NCBI RefSeq assembly: GCF_026210795.1
Contig: NC_089447.1
Coordinates: 4,032,501-4,096,500, forward strand
Reading direction: 5' to 3'
DNA length: 64,000 nt
Source of the DNA: Rhizophagus irregularis
Lineage: Eukaryota; Glomeromycota; Glomeromycetes; Glomerales; Glomeraceae
In this document: positions 47,746 to 59,226 of the stretch, one piece after another
Position numbering within the stretch: the first letter of the stretch is position 1
Layout: each line of letters opens with the position of its first letter
Program-made: the position numbers and the translations under genes
Notes under the pieces: generated by a model
Told to the model about the DNA's origin: nothing
The model's input: only the letters and a program-made list of their open reading frames with translations
The model's database searches: none

Positions 47746-49031
47746 GACGATTTCTTGGAGATAAAATTAACACTTGTGTCACAATGTGTCCTTCACTTGA
47801 CTAAGGGGTTTTTATAAAAAAAAAGGTCATAATCTTATTTTATATATCACGAGAGTGATATTTTAACTTATAAGTATAAAGATAATGAGGGTTGTCTATC
47901 ATGAGATGTTCTGTGTAATTTTAACGATAAATTTGTGTAATTTTAATTTATTTTAATTATCTCGATTAAGAAAATTCTGCAATGTTAATTAGATTAAAAA
48001 ATCGTCATCATTCCAAAAAATCCTCACAATGTGTCATTTTTTGATAAAAAAAAATTTTTTTATTCTCTATAAAAATGACTACTAATAAATGCAAAGAAGG
48101 TCGTCCGCAGAATGAAGTATGGGAGCATTATACGCAAGGCGAGCGTAATTCAGAAGGGCATGCAAGTGGGACTTGTAAATTTTGTAAAAAAATTTTTAGT
48201 AGAGGTGATGTGTCTACATTACAGAGACATATTGCAAACCATTATCCAAACGCCCTACCTCACTTAATTCAAAATTATCAAAAAGTATTTGAAGAGAAAG
48301 CGAACAACAATAATAAAAAAAGAAAATTTTCTAATCAAACATCTTTATATGATTATCACGATGCTGATGAACCACTTTCTCAAAGAAGAATTGATAGAAT
48401 CAACAGAACTTTGTTAAAATTCTTTGTATGTTGTGGAATATCTTTTCGTGTAGTAGAATCACCATTTTTTACAGATTTTATCAATGAACTTAACGTTGCA
48501 TATGACCCTCCATTTCAGGAACTATTGGCCAATTGCTTATTTAAAGATGAATTAGGGAATGTTAATTCTAAAATTCATAAAGAATTGCAAATGTCAGACA
48601 ATTTAACACTAGGTATGTTACTTAAAAAAAATTTTTGATAAAAATCTATTAATATATTTAATTTATATTTAATTTTTAATATTAGCTTTAGACGGGTGGT
48701 CATCTTCTAACCATAGATCTATATAACAGGGCGGACATCTCTATTTTATCACGATTTTGCCGATTATTTTGCCGATTATTTGTTGATTATTTATTCAATC
48801 TTATCACATAAGAAAAATACTATTATTAGTTATTTTTTTGCAAAATTTACATAATAATCTATACTAAAATCTTAATAATAGCTTAACTTTACTTTGGAAT
48901 TATAGTATATTAATTTTCACCTAAATCAGAATATTATTAAGCAACTTTACTAATGGCAACTTTTTATAATTTAATAAAAAATAAGTATTTTTATTAAAAT
49001 TAAAATAAAATAAAGGATTTTTATCTATTAT

Positions 49032-52000
49032 TTACATATTATTATAGTTTTGCCATATATTGTATTGAATTTCATATTGATTATTTATATTATATTCTTT
49101 TTGTTCTAAAAGACTATCAATATTTTCATCATCATAATCTTCATCTAAACCCTTTTCTTCTAAAAATTCAGGTATTTCATTATCTTTTAATGGTTTAGAT
49201 AATCTTTTATTCAAAGTAGTAATATTTGTTTTAATACTTTCTGATAAATAATTAAAACAATATTTGCATTTTTCATTAAGTAGATTTAGACATTCTTTAT
49301 GATAACTATGGCCACATATTAAAATAATGTTTGATGATGAATTTGATAATAAACAATTTTCTGCATCACAAAATTTATCAATATCAGGTAAATTTGAAGT
49401 ACTCCAAGCTAAAGGAAGAAGCATAACATCTATATTTCTATTATTAAAACTTGGAAGTTCAAATATATTATTGTTACTATTATTTGATTTTCCAATATTA
49501 TGATAAATTTTGTCAAAAAGAGATAATAAGAATAATGAAACCTTTTTCTCTAAAGATATTAATTTAACCTTTGAAATATTAACATTTCTTGTATTAACAA
49601 AAGTGGTTTTAAATCTATTATCATTTCTTTCAATATCAATGGTTTTTGCTTTTTGTATAATTTGTTTATCAGTATTTGATTCAGCTGTTTGATATCTAAG
49701 AGAACTATGAAAATTTTCAACAAAATAATCATTAAAAATTGGTAAATTATCTTTTAAAATATCTAGTATTGGATGATTATTTAATGTCCAATAAAACACA
49801 TCACTTAAAAATATAAGTGGTGCTTTATTATAATTATATCTATGTAATCTTTGAAATAAAATCCAAATTTTTACAATACTTTCTAAATATCCTTCAAAAA
49901 ATCCACATCTGAAAAGTTTAATATATATGTCTAAAGTAAGTGGTAAAGAATTGTCTAATAAATCTATCATCATTAAATATTCAATATCTTTTATATTTTT
50001 AAAACGGTTAACAATTAAATTACGAATATTTTTCCATCCATAATAAGTTAAATTTAATATAAGATTAATAAGTCTTGGCTTTGGTTTTTGTGCTAAAATC
50101 TTGTTAACTCCAAAGAGATCATGATATATCATTTCAAAAAAAAAATGATATTTTTGAAATAATGTTTCTCTACTATTTAAAGAAATATGTAGTGGTCCAA
50201 TCATGCATAGGAATTATACTTAGTATTTGAGATGAAATTCCAGAATTTTCTTTTTTATTAAGTTTTAATGTAATAGCTCTTCTTAGATTGACTTGACCAG
50301 GCCAATCACAAATTGTAGGTATTACAAAGTTATTAAAATAATCTTTTTGTTCTATTTTTTCAAATACCTTAAATAAAATATTTGCAGATTCAATATAATC
50401 TTTTGTATTGTGCAAAGGATGTAAAATAAAATCTACCAACTTACTATTTTTCATTGATCTTAATTCCTGTTGATTTTGAACACGTCCATCATAATTATGA
50501 ACAGTAAGAAATTCCAATTTATTTTCATAAGAATCATCAGATAAATGCTGCTTCCACATTTCATTTTGTTGATAATAACTTTTTCCTAATTTACTCATAA
50601 AGTTAACATTAATATAATCTATAATTAATTTAAAATCAACACCTTTAGGATTATAAATTGGAATATTGTTTAATGAGTAATAAGGTATTTTAGGAGTATT
50701 AGGATTTGAGTTTAATAAAATTGTTACAAAATGATTAATGTCATGTGTTTTTAATAGAGTTGGTTGATTTCTTCTATGAATATTATGATAATCATCAATA
50801 TTAAGTATAAACATATTTTCAATGTTTTGTAAACAATAGTCATTTACAGTATACTCAGTGTTGTACATGGGACATGTCCCGCCAAAATTTTAATGTCCCG
50901 GACATTGTCCCGTCCATGTCCCGTCCATGTCCCGTCCAAAAATTGTCCAAGTTTACAATTTGTCTTATCAAGACAGCACCTAATGGGCTATAATTTATAA
51001 TTAAGATCACGTGATTTTAATGTCCCAATGTCCCGGACATTGCTAAAATCCTTGGACGTGTCCTGGACTGTCCCATCCCGTCCCGTCCATGGACATGTCC
51101 CGTCCCTATGACAACACTGAGTATACTGATGATCTTCTGAAATAAGAGTTTTTTGTCAATTTACTGTTCTTCTGGATACTGATAATCCTATATTTGCAAG
51201 TGTATCAATAGAAGAAGCTGATGCTCCAGAAGTTTCTAAATATAATCCAATATCTGCTTTAATTCCATTTATATATTTGTTATTAATACTAGCTAAAAAA
51301 TAACATAAAGAAACTAGCTTTTTTTTATTATTATTATTTGTTTTTTCAGATTTTGTATTAGGATTAGTTCCTTTATACAATTCATCAAAAAAACCAATTA
51401 AATCTGCATCTGCTTCTTCTAACATAATTTCAAATTCATCAGGATCATAAATTGTTTTTTGTTTTAATACTCTTTGATTTTTGTAAAGAATGCTAGACAT
51501 TTTTTTGATTTTATTACTTAAACTTATTTCATTTGAAATAGTTAATTGTGTTATGATTTCTTGATAATCTGATTCAAACTGTTTTAATTCTTCTTCACTG
51601 TATAAAACATCTTTTCTAAATGAATAAGTATGATTTCCTATATTTAATATATTATCATCATTTTCTTTTTTAGAAATTGGTGCATTATATTCTTCTAACT
51701 TATTATAATCAGGATCCTTATCTGTCCTTTTTCTGCATAAGCTACAAATTTTAGCAGTTTCATCTAAATTTAAAATTGAAATTAATCTCTTTGGAACCTT
51801 TTCAAGATTAAGGTTTTTTGATTTTTTATTTGTATTTTTTGATTGGCTTTTATATTCATCATGCTTTGGATGAGAACAAGTTTCATTAAGTTTAAGGTTA
51901 TGTACTTCATTAGTAATAAATTTATTAAAGTGAGTTTGACATAGTTTCATTCCAACTAAAATAATTTCTTTATTTGTTATTGGAATTTTTATATTATTAG

Positions 52001-52064
52001 TAATTTGCCTAATCACTCCTTTGCAATCAGTTGAATTAAAGGTGCAAGTAGATTCTGTTGACAT
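49032..52064 (-). pseudogene. ~900-residue D-D-E-like protein with C-terminal RING-like motif
   Basis: Frames 52064-51156, 50868-50173 and 50204-49032 join into one protein after removing a MITE and correcting one TGA (after SRRTVN) and a 4-base shift at about 50200 (ATGCAT). The N-terminus has Cys/His clusters (CTFNSTDCKG, CQTHFNK, CSHPKH, CSLCRKR), probably DNA-binding zinc sites. The centre has FILNIDDYHNIH, TICDWPGQVNLRRAITL and, in the third frame, NDYFVENFHSSLR. These three acidic sites could form a D-D-E nuclease core. A C-terminal CDAENC..ICGHSYHKECLNLL..CKYC matches RING spacing. I recall the DDYHNIH block from very many Rhizophagus proteins, and the layout faintly resembles DUF6589 proteins. 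Transposase function is inferred from the TIRs and target duplication around it. Confidence 0.7.
50856..51119 (+). mobile_element. 264-bp hAT MITE (CAGTGTTGT family) with AGTATACT duplication
   Basis: Ends CAGTGTTGTACATGGGACAT and, inverted, CAGTGTTGTCATAGGGAC. The 8-bp duplication AGTATACT is perfect (50848-50855 and 51120-51127). The interior is a GTCCCGTCCATGTCCCGTCC-type repeat. It interrupts the D-D-E-like gene in the middle of a coding region; removing it with one duplication copy restores the local frame. Other members: split copy at 45317/46033 and a terminus at 61891. Confidence 0.92.
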
Positions 52065-54614
52065 TTTATTGAATAATTTTTTTAAAACTTTAATATTTAT
52101 ATTAAAAAAAATGTTGTTTTTTATTAAATTATAAAAAAATAGTACTGTTTTATATTTAAATTAAATAATAATATTTTGTATTAAAAATGGTGCTATTTTT
52201 ATAAAAAAAATTTTGTGAATTTTAAAACTATTTATAAAAAAATGAACAATATATTAAAACTTTAATTATTTTATTTGAATTTTCTATTTAATGTTAATAA
52301 ATTAATTCTTAAAACAGATCATAAAGTTAGGCTAAAAATTAGCCTTATTAACCTTAATAATTGCAAGTATTCTTTTAATGATAACTTTTTGTTTATTAAA
52401 AATTATCCATGTTTATTTTAACCATAGATTTTTGAATACTTAAATAATATATTATAAAAGTTTCAAGTTTCGCCTGAACATCTGTGGCTTCACCCGAAGC
52501 TTCAAAGTCAAATTAGCAGATGATCAGCATATGATTTGTAAATACTAATTATTGAATATTTCGGCCCAAATCTAACTTTGGCACTACATTTTTTTTTGCC
52601 ACAATAATTTTATAGTATATTTTTGATAACCTAAATTACCAAACAAAATGATTATAAAATTTTTTTGAGAAATATAGTTTTACTTGAAGCCCTCAAAAAA
52701 ACGTGATAATCAATATATATGATCGGCAAATGATCGGCAAGGTGATAATTAGCATATCCGCCCTGTTGATCTATATGGAATTTTACTATACTAACTCCAA
52801 ATAGAAAAGAATATATATTTCAACTTTCTGATCCATCTAGTGATTCACACACTGGGGAATATATTGCAGAAAAGATTAAAGATGTTATCAATCGAGTTGG
52901 AGTATCAAAATTTTCAGCTATTGTTAGTGACAACGGATCTAATATTTGAAAAGCACATGAATTAATTGAAAAAAAATTTCCAAATATAATGAATGTTCAA
53001 TGCATTTTACACTATATAAACTTAATGTCATGTGACATAGTTCAACATTCATTTGCTGATAAGCTTCTAAAAAAAGTGAATATTTTAGCAACATTCTTTA
53101 GAAATAATGCTAGAGTAGGTAAAAATATTTTAAACTCAAATGTAATAATTTATTTTAATAATTGCTAAATTGAATTTTTTTTTTTTACAAAAAAAAATTA
53201 CTGTAGGTGCTAAGTTCCAAAAACTTTTAAACACAATGAATATTAAAGGTGGTGTGATCGTGCTTTACTGCAAAACAAGGTGGATGACTACTTATAAAAG
53301 CATTGACAATATTTTGAGAGTGAAAGCTGTTCTAGAAAATGTAAGTAAAACTAATTTTATTATTTATACTATTATTATATGAATAATAAATTTTTCTATA
53401 GATGGCAGCCAACCATTCAGATTTATTAACAAATGATAAAATTAAACCTATCATTTGTTTGTGGAATTTTTTTAATGAGTTGAAGGTTCTTGGATTTATT
53501 CTAAATCCATTGTGTAAAGCTGTATTAGCGTTAGAAAGGAGAGAAGTGGATTTAAGCGATTGTTACTTAGAATTAGCTCAAATTTCTCTTGCAATAAAAA
53601 AATTACCACGTCAAGTTTATTCAGAATTTCGTAATTATTGTATTGAAAAAATTAATGCACGTTTCAATGAATTTGATGATAATGATTACTTGCTGGCATT
53701 TTTTTTAACCCTCTTTTCTGAGGTATTGATTTATTTATTTTATTTATTATTATTTTGACTCACTATAATAATTAAATAATACTAAAATTAAATATATTTA
53801 ATTAGCTGAACTCCTAAAACATGGAATTTAGATGCGAATAGTTAAATATGCTGAAGTAACAGCACAAAAATTAGGGATGGATTTGACTAAGGCTCATACT
53901 CTTTGCTCTCATTTATTGAAATATAAAAATAAAGAAAGTCCTTTTAATTAACCATATACAGAGGGAATAGATAACCCAATTAAGTGGTGGTCAAGTATAG
54001 AATTAGAACCACCTTATTTACAACAACTTGCAATTCACTTATTTTCGATCTGCCCTAATAGTGCCAGCTGTGAGCGTGGATTTTCAATTTGTGGTTGGCT
54101 CTCAAATAAAAGGCGTCTCAAACTTGGTGTAGAGCGATTAGAATCAATGTTAAAATTAATAACATATTATAGGTCAAATGTATCTCACGAACTAGCTTTT
54201 TATGGAAAAAGTATTAAAAAAAATTCTCAGAAATTTAGTGATAGCGAATTAAATAATATTATAAATAAAATCTTAGCAGAACAGCGTTTGAAGATAATGA
54301 TGATGATGATGAAACCACACTGAAAGAGGATCAAGATGTATAAAGAACAACCGATGGACACATAATTCCAAATCATAAAGTAATGGTATGGATCGAAAAT
54401 ACATTAGATCTGTCTAACCCAAAAATTTTAAATGGATTAGAAAATTTTGGAGAGTTTCCAGAAGAAGAGGAAAATGAAATGAATGGTAATGTGAATGGAA
54501 ATAATCAAGATGATAATGAAGTAATGGGGAGGGATATATTAAATTATAATGTTGATGATTTGGTGAAAGAGTTTGAGAATTAACAATAATTATATTATTA
54601 ATAGTAATAATAGT

Positions 54615-56303
54615 TAGTGCTCTACACGAGCCAAACTGGCTCATGAGCTGGCTCAAGCTTTTCAAGCTGAGCCAAGCCAAGCCATGATTAAATTGGCTTG
54701 GTGGCTCACGAGCCAGCTTGGAAGAGCTCGAGCCAGTTATTAGGCTCAGCTCAAAAAGCTCGAGCCTGTAACAGACTTAGCTCAAAAAGCTCGAGCTGGC
54801 TCATGAGCCAAATGAGCTATTATACAAAAAATGTTGCAAAACGTTTTTATATAATAATGCATGCATAAACGAAATGTTTTTGCAACTTTTTTTCATTGTT
54901 TATTAAAGAACGTTGTGAAAACATTTATTTAAGTTTTTACATGTAAAATTGAAAAAAAAAACGCTGGAACTAATGATTCCAGCATTTTTACATGTAAAAT
55001 TGAAAAAAAATGCCGGAACTAATGATTCCGGCATTTTTACATGTAAAATTGAAAAAAAAAATGCCAGAACTAATGATTCTGGTGTTTTTACATGTAAAAT
55101 TGAAAAAAAAATGCTGGAACTAATGATTCCAGCGTTTTTACATGCAAAATTGAAAAAAAATGCCGGAATTAATGATTCCGGCGTTTTTACATGTAAAATT
55201 GAAAAAAAAATGCCAGAACTAATAATTCTGGCATTTTTACATGTAAAATTGAAAAAAAATGCCGGAACTAATGATTCCAGCGTTTTTACATATAAAATTG
55301 AAAAAAAAACGCCAGAACTAATAGTTTCAGCGTTTTTACATGTAAAATCAAAAAGAAACTGCCGGAACTAATAATTTCAGCGTTTTTACATGTAAAATTG
55401 AAAAAAATGCCAGAACTAATGATTCCGGCGTTTTTACATGTAAAATTGAAAAAAAAATGCCGAAACTATCAGTTTCAGCGTTTTTACATGTAAAATCAAA
55501 AAGAAAAACACCAGAACTAATGATTTCGGTATTTTTACATGTAAAATTAAAAAAAAATGCCAAAACTAATAGTTTCAGCGTTTTTACATGTAAAATCAAA
55601 AAGAAAAATGCCGGAACTAATTATTCTGTCATTTTTACATGTACAATCGAAAAAAAATGCCGAAACTATCCGTTTCAGCGTTTTACATGTAAAATCAAAA
55701 GAAAAATGCCAAAACTATCAGTTTCGGCGTTTTTACATGTAAAACCAAAAAGAAATACGCCAGAACCAATTATTCTGGTGCTTTTACATGTAAAATCAAA
55801 AAAAAAATGCCGAAACTATCAGTTTTGGCGTTTTACATGTAAAATCAAAAGAAAAATGCCGAAACTATCAGTTTTGGCGTTTTTACATGTAAAACCAAAA
55901 GGAAATACGCCGGAACCAATTATTCCGGTGCTTTTACATGTAAAATCAAAAAAAGAATGCCGAAACTATCAGTTTCAGCGTTTTTACATGTAAAATCAAA
56001 AGGAAAAATGCTGAAACAAATAGTTTTGGCGTTTTATATAAATATAAAAGTAAAAAATGTTTTGCAACGTTTTTTTTAATAATTTAAAGTAAAAACGGTG
56101 CAAAAACGTTTTTATGATAAAGCTTGAGCCAGCTCGAGCCCAGCTTGGCTCAAGCCAGGATTTTTATGGCTCAGCTTGGCTCGAACTGAACTAAGCCAAG
56201 ATTTTTTGTGGCTCGGCTCATTTCAGGCTTGGCTTGGCACAGATCTTCAAGCCGAGCCAAGCCAGACTGTAGCTCGGCTCGAGCCGACTCATGTAGAGCA
56301 CTA
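54615..56303. mobile_element. 1.7-kb hAT-like TIR element filled with hairpin minisatellite
   Basis: Ends TAGTGCTCTACACGAGCC and, inverted, TAGTGCTCTACATGAGTC. The flanks are ATAATAGT on both sides (54607-54614 and 56304-56311), although the surrounding TAATAATAG microsatellite weakens that 8-bp match. Subterminal regions are dense in GAGCC/GGCTC words (AGCTCGAGCC, TTGGCTCA). There is no transposase inside. It sits directly after the hAT transposase gene. Confidence 0.8.
54940..56040 (+). repeat. ~21 copies of a 51-bp hairpin unit
   Basis: Each unit holds the palindrome TTTTACATGTAAAA, an A-run, and an imperfect hairpin of the form GCCGGAACTAATGATTCCGGC. The hairpin stems vary between units in a compensated way (CTGG/CCAG, CCGG/CCGG, CCAG/CTGG). 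The long open frames on both strands here (for example 54949-55371 and 55457-55993) are products of the repeat and not genes. Confidence 0.9.
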
Positions 56304-56311
56304 ATAATAGT

Positions 56312-56890
56312 AATAATAGTAATAATAATTGTGAAATTGTTAAACATCAAAATTAATTTTGTACAAAATATAAATCAACAATAAATCGCCACTTACAGTA
56401 GTAAAGATGCAATCTATAATAAATAGATTCATTGCTATTTACTGATAAAATTCTAATTATCGATATCTTTCAGTTTTTTTTGAAAAAAAAAAAACATTTT
56501 TTTTTATTAAAAATAAATTCTTTTTCAGTTTTTTTAAACTGAATTTTTTTTATTTATTTCTTTGATTCTTAAAAAAATGTACTACGAAGTAAAAAGATTT
56601 ACCGATCAATTGATAAAATTGATAATCGATATTTTTTAAAATTTTTTTTTAAAGACGGTTTTTAAAACCATTATTTTATTATTTTTATTTCATTAATAAA
56701 ATGGTTAAATTATTTTATTTTTTTAAAAAAGAAGACCAGTTCTTTGAACCATTACTTTTTATTTTTAAAATAGTTTTTAAACCATTAGTTTTTTATTTTT
56801 AAAAATTTTTTTGTTTAAAGAAAACAGTTTTTAAACCGAATATTCTTTGTTAAATAAAGCTTCCAGACTTAGATTTTGAACTGAAATACT
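56312..56890. other. low-complexity spacer, possible decayed array units
   Basis: Poly-A/T with repeated AAACGGTTTTTAAACCATTA-like words (56645-56835), reminiscent of array introns. No gene seen. Confidence 0.4.
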
Positions 56891-56950
56891 GAAAATGTAA
56901 GTTGAGAGGGATAATGTGTTTTATTTTATTTTTGGAATATTACTAACATT

Positions 56951-58150
56951 AGGACCCCGAATAATACTGATATAACTCACAAACGGGTTTGCGTAGAGTT
57001 TATATGAAATTACTTTTTAAACCCATAAATTGAGTTTGCGTAGATCGGTCAATTTTGGGATAACTCACATATCACGTTTGCGTAGAGTTTATAAATATAT
57101 TGCATTATATGTTAATCAATTGTATAATATTGATAAAAATTAAGTTGCGCAAAACCATTAAGGATGGGTCCGTAATATATTTATGAAATTTGCAATATTA
57201 CGGATTTTGGTAATTAATTGTATATAGTAATAAAAAGTAATGCATTTCGCATTATTTTAATATTTTTTAATAAAAAAAAAGTGCGAAATGCACTTACTTT
57301 AACAAAAAATGGTGAATTTCGCACCATTTTATTAACATTTTAATAGAAAAAAGTGCGAAACGCACAATTTTAATAAATAATTGGTGAGTTTTGCACCATT
57401 TAATTAATATTTTAATATAAAAAAGTGCGAAACGTACCATTTTATTAATATTTTAATAGAAAAAGTGCGAAACGCACCATTTTATTAATAATTTAATAGA
57501 AAAGTGCGAAACACACCATTTTAACAAAAAAATCGGGAGTTTCGCACATTTTATTAATATTTTAATATAAAAAAGTGCGAAACGCAACATTTTAACAAAA
57601 AAATGGAGAGTTTCGCACCATTTTATTAATATTTTAATATAAAAAAGTGCGAAATGCACCATTTTGACAAATAAATGGAGAGTTTCGCACCATTTTATTA
57701 ATATTTTAATATAAAAAAGTGCGAAACGCACCATTTTGACAAATAAATGGAGAGTTTCGCACCATTTTATTAATATTTTATTATAAAAAAGTGCGAAACG
57801 CACTATTTTAACAAATAAATGGTGAGTTTCGCATGATATTATTAATATTTTAATAGAAAAAGTGTGAAACGCACCATTTTAACAAATAAATGGTGATTTT
57901 CGTACCATTTTATTAATATTTTAATAGAAAAAAGTGCGAAACACACTATTTTAATATAAAATGATAAGGTTGGCATGATTTTATTAATATTTTAATAGAA
58001 AAAATGTGAAATGAATTATATTAGTAACAAAAATTTTTTTGAACTAAGATTTGGATTTGCGTAGCGTTACTATGAAAAAAAAGTTGCGTAGAGTTAATAG
58101 TAAATGCATGCCGATCATTTGTGAGTTATATTAGTATTATTTGGGGTCCT
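56951..58150. mobile_element. 1.2-kb AGGACCCC TIR element inserted in an array intron
   Basis: Ends AGGACCCCGAATAATACTGA and, inverted, AGGACCCCAAATAATACTAA. The 8-bp duplication CTAACATT is perfect (56943-56950 and 58151-58158). Subterminal GTTTGCGTAGAG words occur at both ends. Same terminal family as the 13.9-kb element. No transposase inside; the centre is a 72-bp tandem array. Confidence 0.92.
57240..58010 (+). repeat. ~11 copies of a 72-bp GTGCGAAAC hairpin unit
   Basis: Consensus blocks GTGCGAAACGCACCATTTT, ACAAATAAATGG, AGTTTCGCACCATTTT and ATTAATATTTTAATA recur with a 72-bp period (for example GTGCGAAA at 57648 and 57719). GTGCGAAAC and GTTTCGCAC in each unit can pair as a hairpin. 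The minus frame 57803-57453 (repeating FVKMVRFALFY) is a repeat artefact. Confidence 0.9.
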
Positions 58151-58639
58151 CTAACATTCCTCTTTTTTCTCTAGAAAATTACAATGGCTCCTGTCTTGAA
58201 ATTTAACGAAATGGTAGGTTAGAGAACGTATTTTATAAGTTTTTTTTTTATTGTATAGAAACGTTAATAACGTTTCTTTTTCTTTTTGTAGGGTTGCTAG
58301 ACAAATACTATAACCAAACTTTAAATTAGGTAAAAAGGGACCAGGAAAGGGATTTTTCGTGTTTTTTATTTAAGAAACATTATTTTAAAACATTTCTTTT
58401 GGCTTTTCTTTTTTATAAAGTTGTCAGACATCATTTTAAAACAATTCATTGTACATATTAAACATCAATAAATAATATAAATAATTAATTAATCCAATCT
58501 TAAATACAATTTCAGATACAACTATAATAATTAGTTAATAATATAATAAAATTCGTATATTTTTATATTTTTAAATTTGTATTAGTCATATAATATCTTT
58601 TTTAACATAAATATAGTTAATTTATTAGTAAATTTAGTT

Positions 58640-58930
58640 TCGACAATTTTGATATGTCAAAACTATTTCAGTAATTTCGTACAATTTCAGCAATTTCGAC
58701 ATGCCAAAACTAGTTTCAACATTTCGACAATTTCGACATGTTGAAACTATTTCAACATTTCAGCATTTCGATACATTTTAATTTCAACATTTCGACATTA
58801 GCCTATTGAGTTTCAGCAACTTTAGCCCAAGCTAACTATAATGCTGGTCAGAATTAAAAATCAGATTAATTCGTCAAAAATAATTGGATACGTTAATTTA
58901 GATGAACAAATCAATCTGAATTGACTGAAT
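58640..58930 (-). repeat. TCGACATG/GAAACT repeat, right member of the inverted pair
   Basis: Dense ATTTCGACATG, TTTCAACATTTCGAC words followed by GAGTTTCAGCAACTTTAGCCC and a TAATCTGA-like outer part when inverted. It mirrors 46690-47045 across the array/hAT/array segment. Confidence 0.5.
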
Positions 58931-59129
58931 TACAGATCGTAGCACTACTATACATGTCTTACATAAAGTATATTTATTACAAGTATTTGCTTTTTTATTA
59001 AGAACTTTTAAATATACTGTTAGTCAATACTTTTCCATTTTAAAAGTATGCAGATGTACAATAATATAAATGGTACAAACTACATGAACAGTGATACTAA
59101 AAAAAAAAATTTTTTTTTAAAAATTTTAT

Positions 59130-59226
59130 TTACTCGGTCCAGTTCCAATTGACAAAAGTTTACTGCACTGGACTATCCAGTCCAGTACTATTCCACTGGA
59201 CTGGTCTAATCTAATAACTAACACTG
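59130..59226 (-). mobile_element. solo hAT-type terminus (GGACT-rich)
   Basis: Read on the minus strand it begins CAGTGTTAGTTATTAGATTAG followed by CCAGTCCAGTGG/GGACTGGACT words, matching the end at 23321 in opposite orientation. No partner end was found close by. Confidence 0.5.

Larger units (their letters stand above)
48725..52767 (-). mobile_element. 4,043-bp TIR element with a candidate novel transposase
   Basis: The left end reads AACAGGGCGGACATCTC and the right end, inverted, AACAGGGCGGATATGC. Both are followed inward by TGCCGAT repeats (GATTTTGCCGATTATTTTGC against CTTGCCGATCATTTGCCGAT). The 9-bp duplication GATCTATAT is perfect (48716-48724 and 52768-52776). The insertion sits inside the hAT transposase gene. 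One long minus-strand gene fills the interior. The 9-bp duplication is typical of MULE-like elements, but the protein is not a recognisable MULE. Confidence 0.88.
48075..54583 (+). pseudogene. hAT transposase gene split by a 4-kb transposon
   Basis: Exon 1 (48075-48612) encodes a BED zinc finger (C-x2-C ... H-x3-H in CKFCKKIFSRGDVSTLQRHIANH region) after GRPQNEVWEHYTQGE. After an intron, DGWSSSNHRSIY is cut at 48724 by the inserted element and resumes at 52777 (YGILLYTP, SDPSSDSHTGEYIA, AIVSDNGSNI). Later exons at about 53207-53340 and 53402-53720 give CKTRWMTTYKSI and RREVDLSDCYLELAQ. The C-terminal dimerisation region follows at about 53950-54310 (CPNSASCERGFSICGWLSNKRR, LGVERLESML), and a final acidic exon-like frame ends at 54583. 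In-frame stops occur after SDNGSNI (TGA), after KESPFN (TAA) and near 54341. Inactive even without the insertion. Confidence 0.85.
56891..58440 (+). ncRNA. exon-intron array interrupted by a TIR element
   Basis: An intron begins at 56897 (GTAAGT), reaches TATTACTAACATT at 56938-56950, is interrupted by a 1,200-bp element, and resumes CTAACATT...TCTCTAG to 58174. Without the element and one duplication copy it is 70 nt, exactly array-sized. The next exon (58175-58213) leads to intron 58214-58291 (GTAGGT, GAAACGTTAATAACGTTTC, TTTGTAG), then a short exon and a further unit ending near 58422. Exons are stop-rich. It lies downstream of the hAT gene on the same strand. Confidence 0.6.

Noticed and set aside
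54949-55993. 140- and 178-residue plus-strand frames and an 83-residue minus-strand frame
   Set aside because: The repeating FTCKIEKK/FLHVKSKRK peptides mirror the 51-bp minisatellite unit inside a TIR element.
54940-56040. CRISPR-like regular spacing
   Set aside because: Adjacent units are homologous along their whole length, with no unique spacers, and the setting is eukaryotic.
57453-57803. 116-residue minus-strand frame with repeating FVKMVRFALFYIKILIKW
   Set aside because: Product of the 72-bp tandem repeat; no start context or homologue-like composition.
23321-59226. One 36-kb hAT bounded by CAGTGTTGG and CTAACACTG ends
   Set aside because: Although the termini are related and correctly oriented, the two ends differ in sequence, no shared 8-bp flank was seen, and the deduced size is implausible; treated as solo ends.
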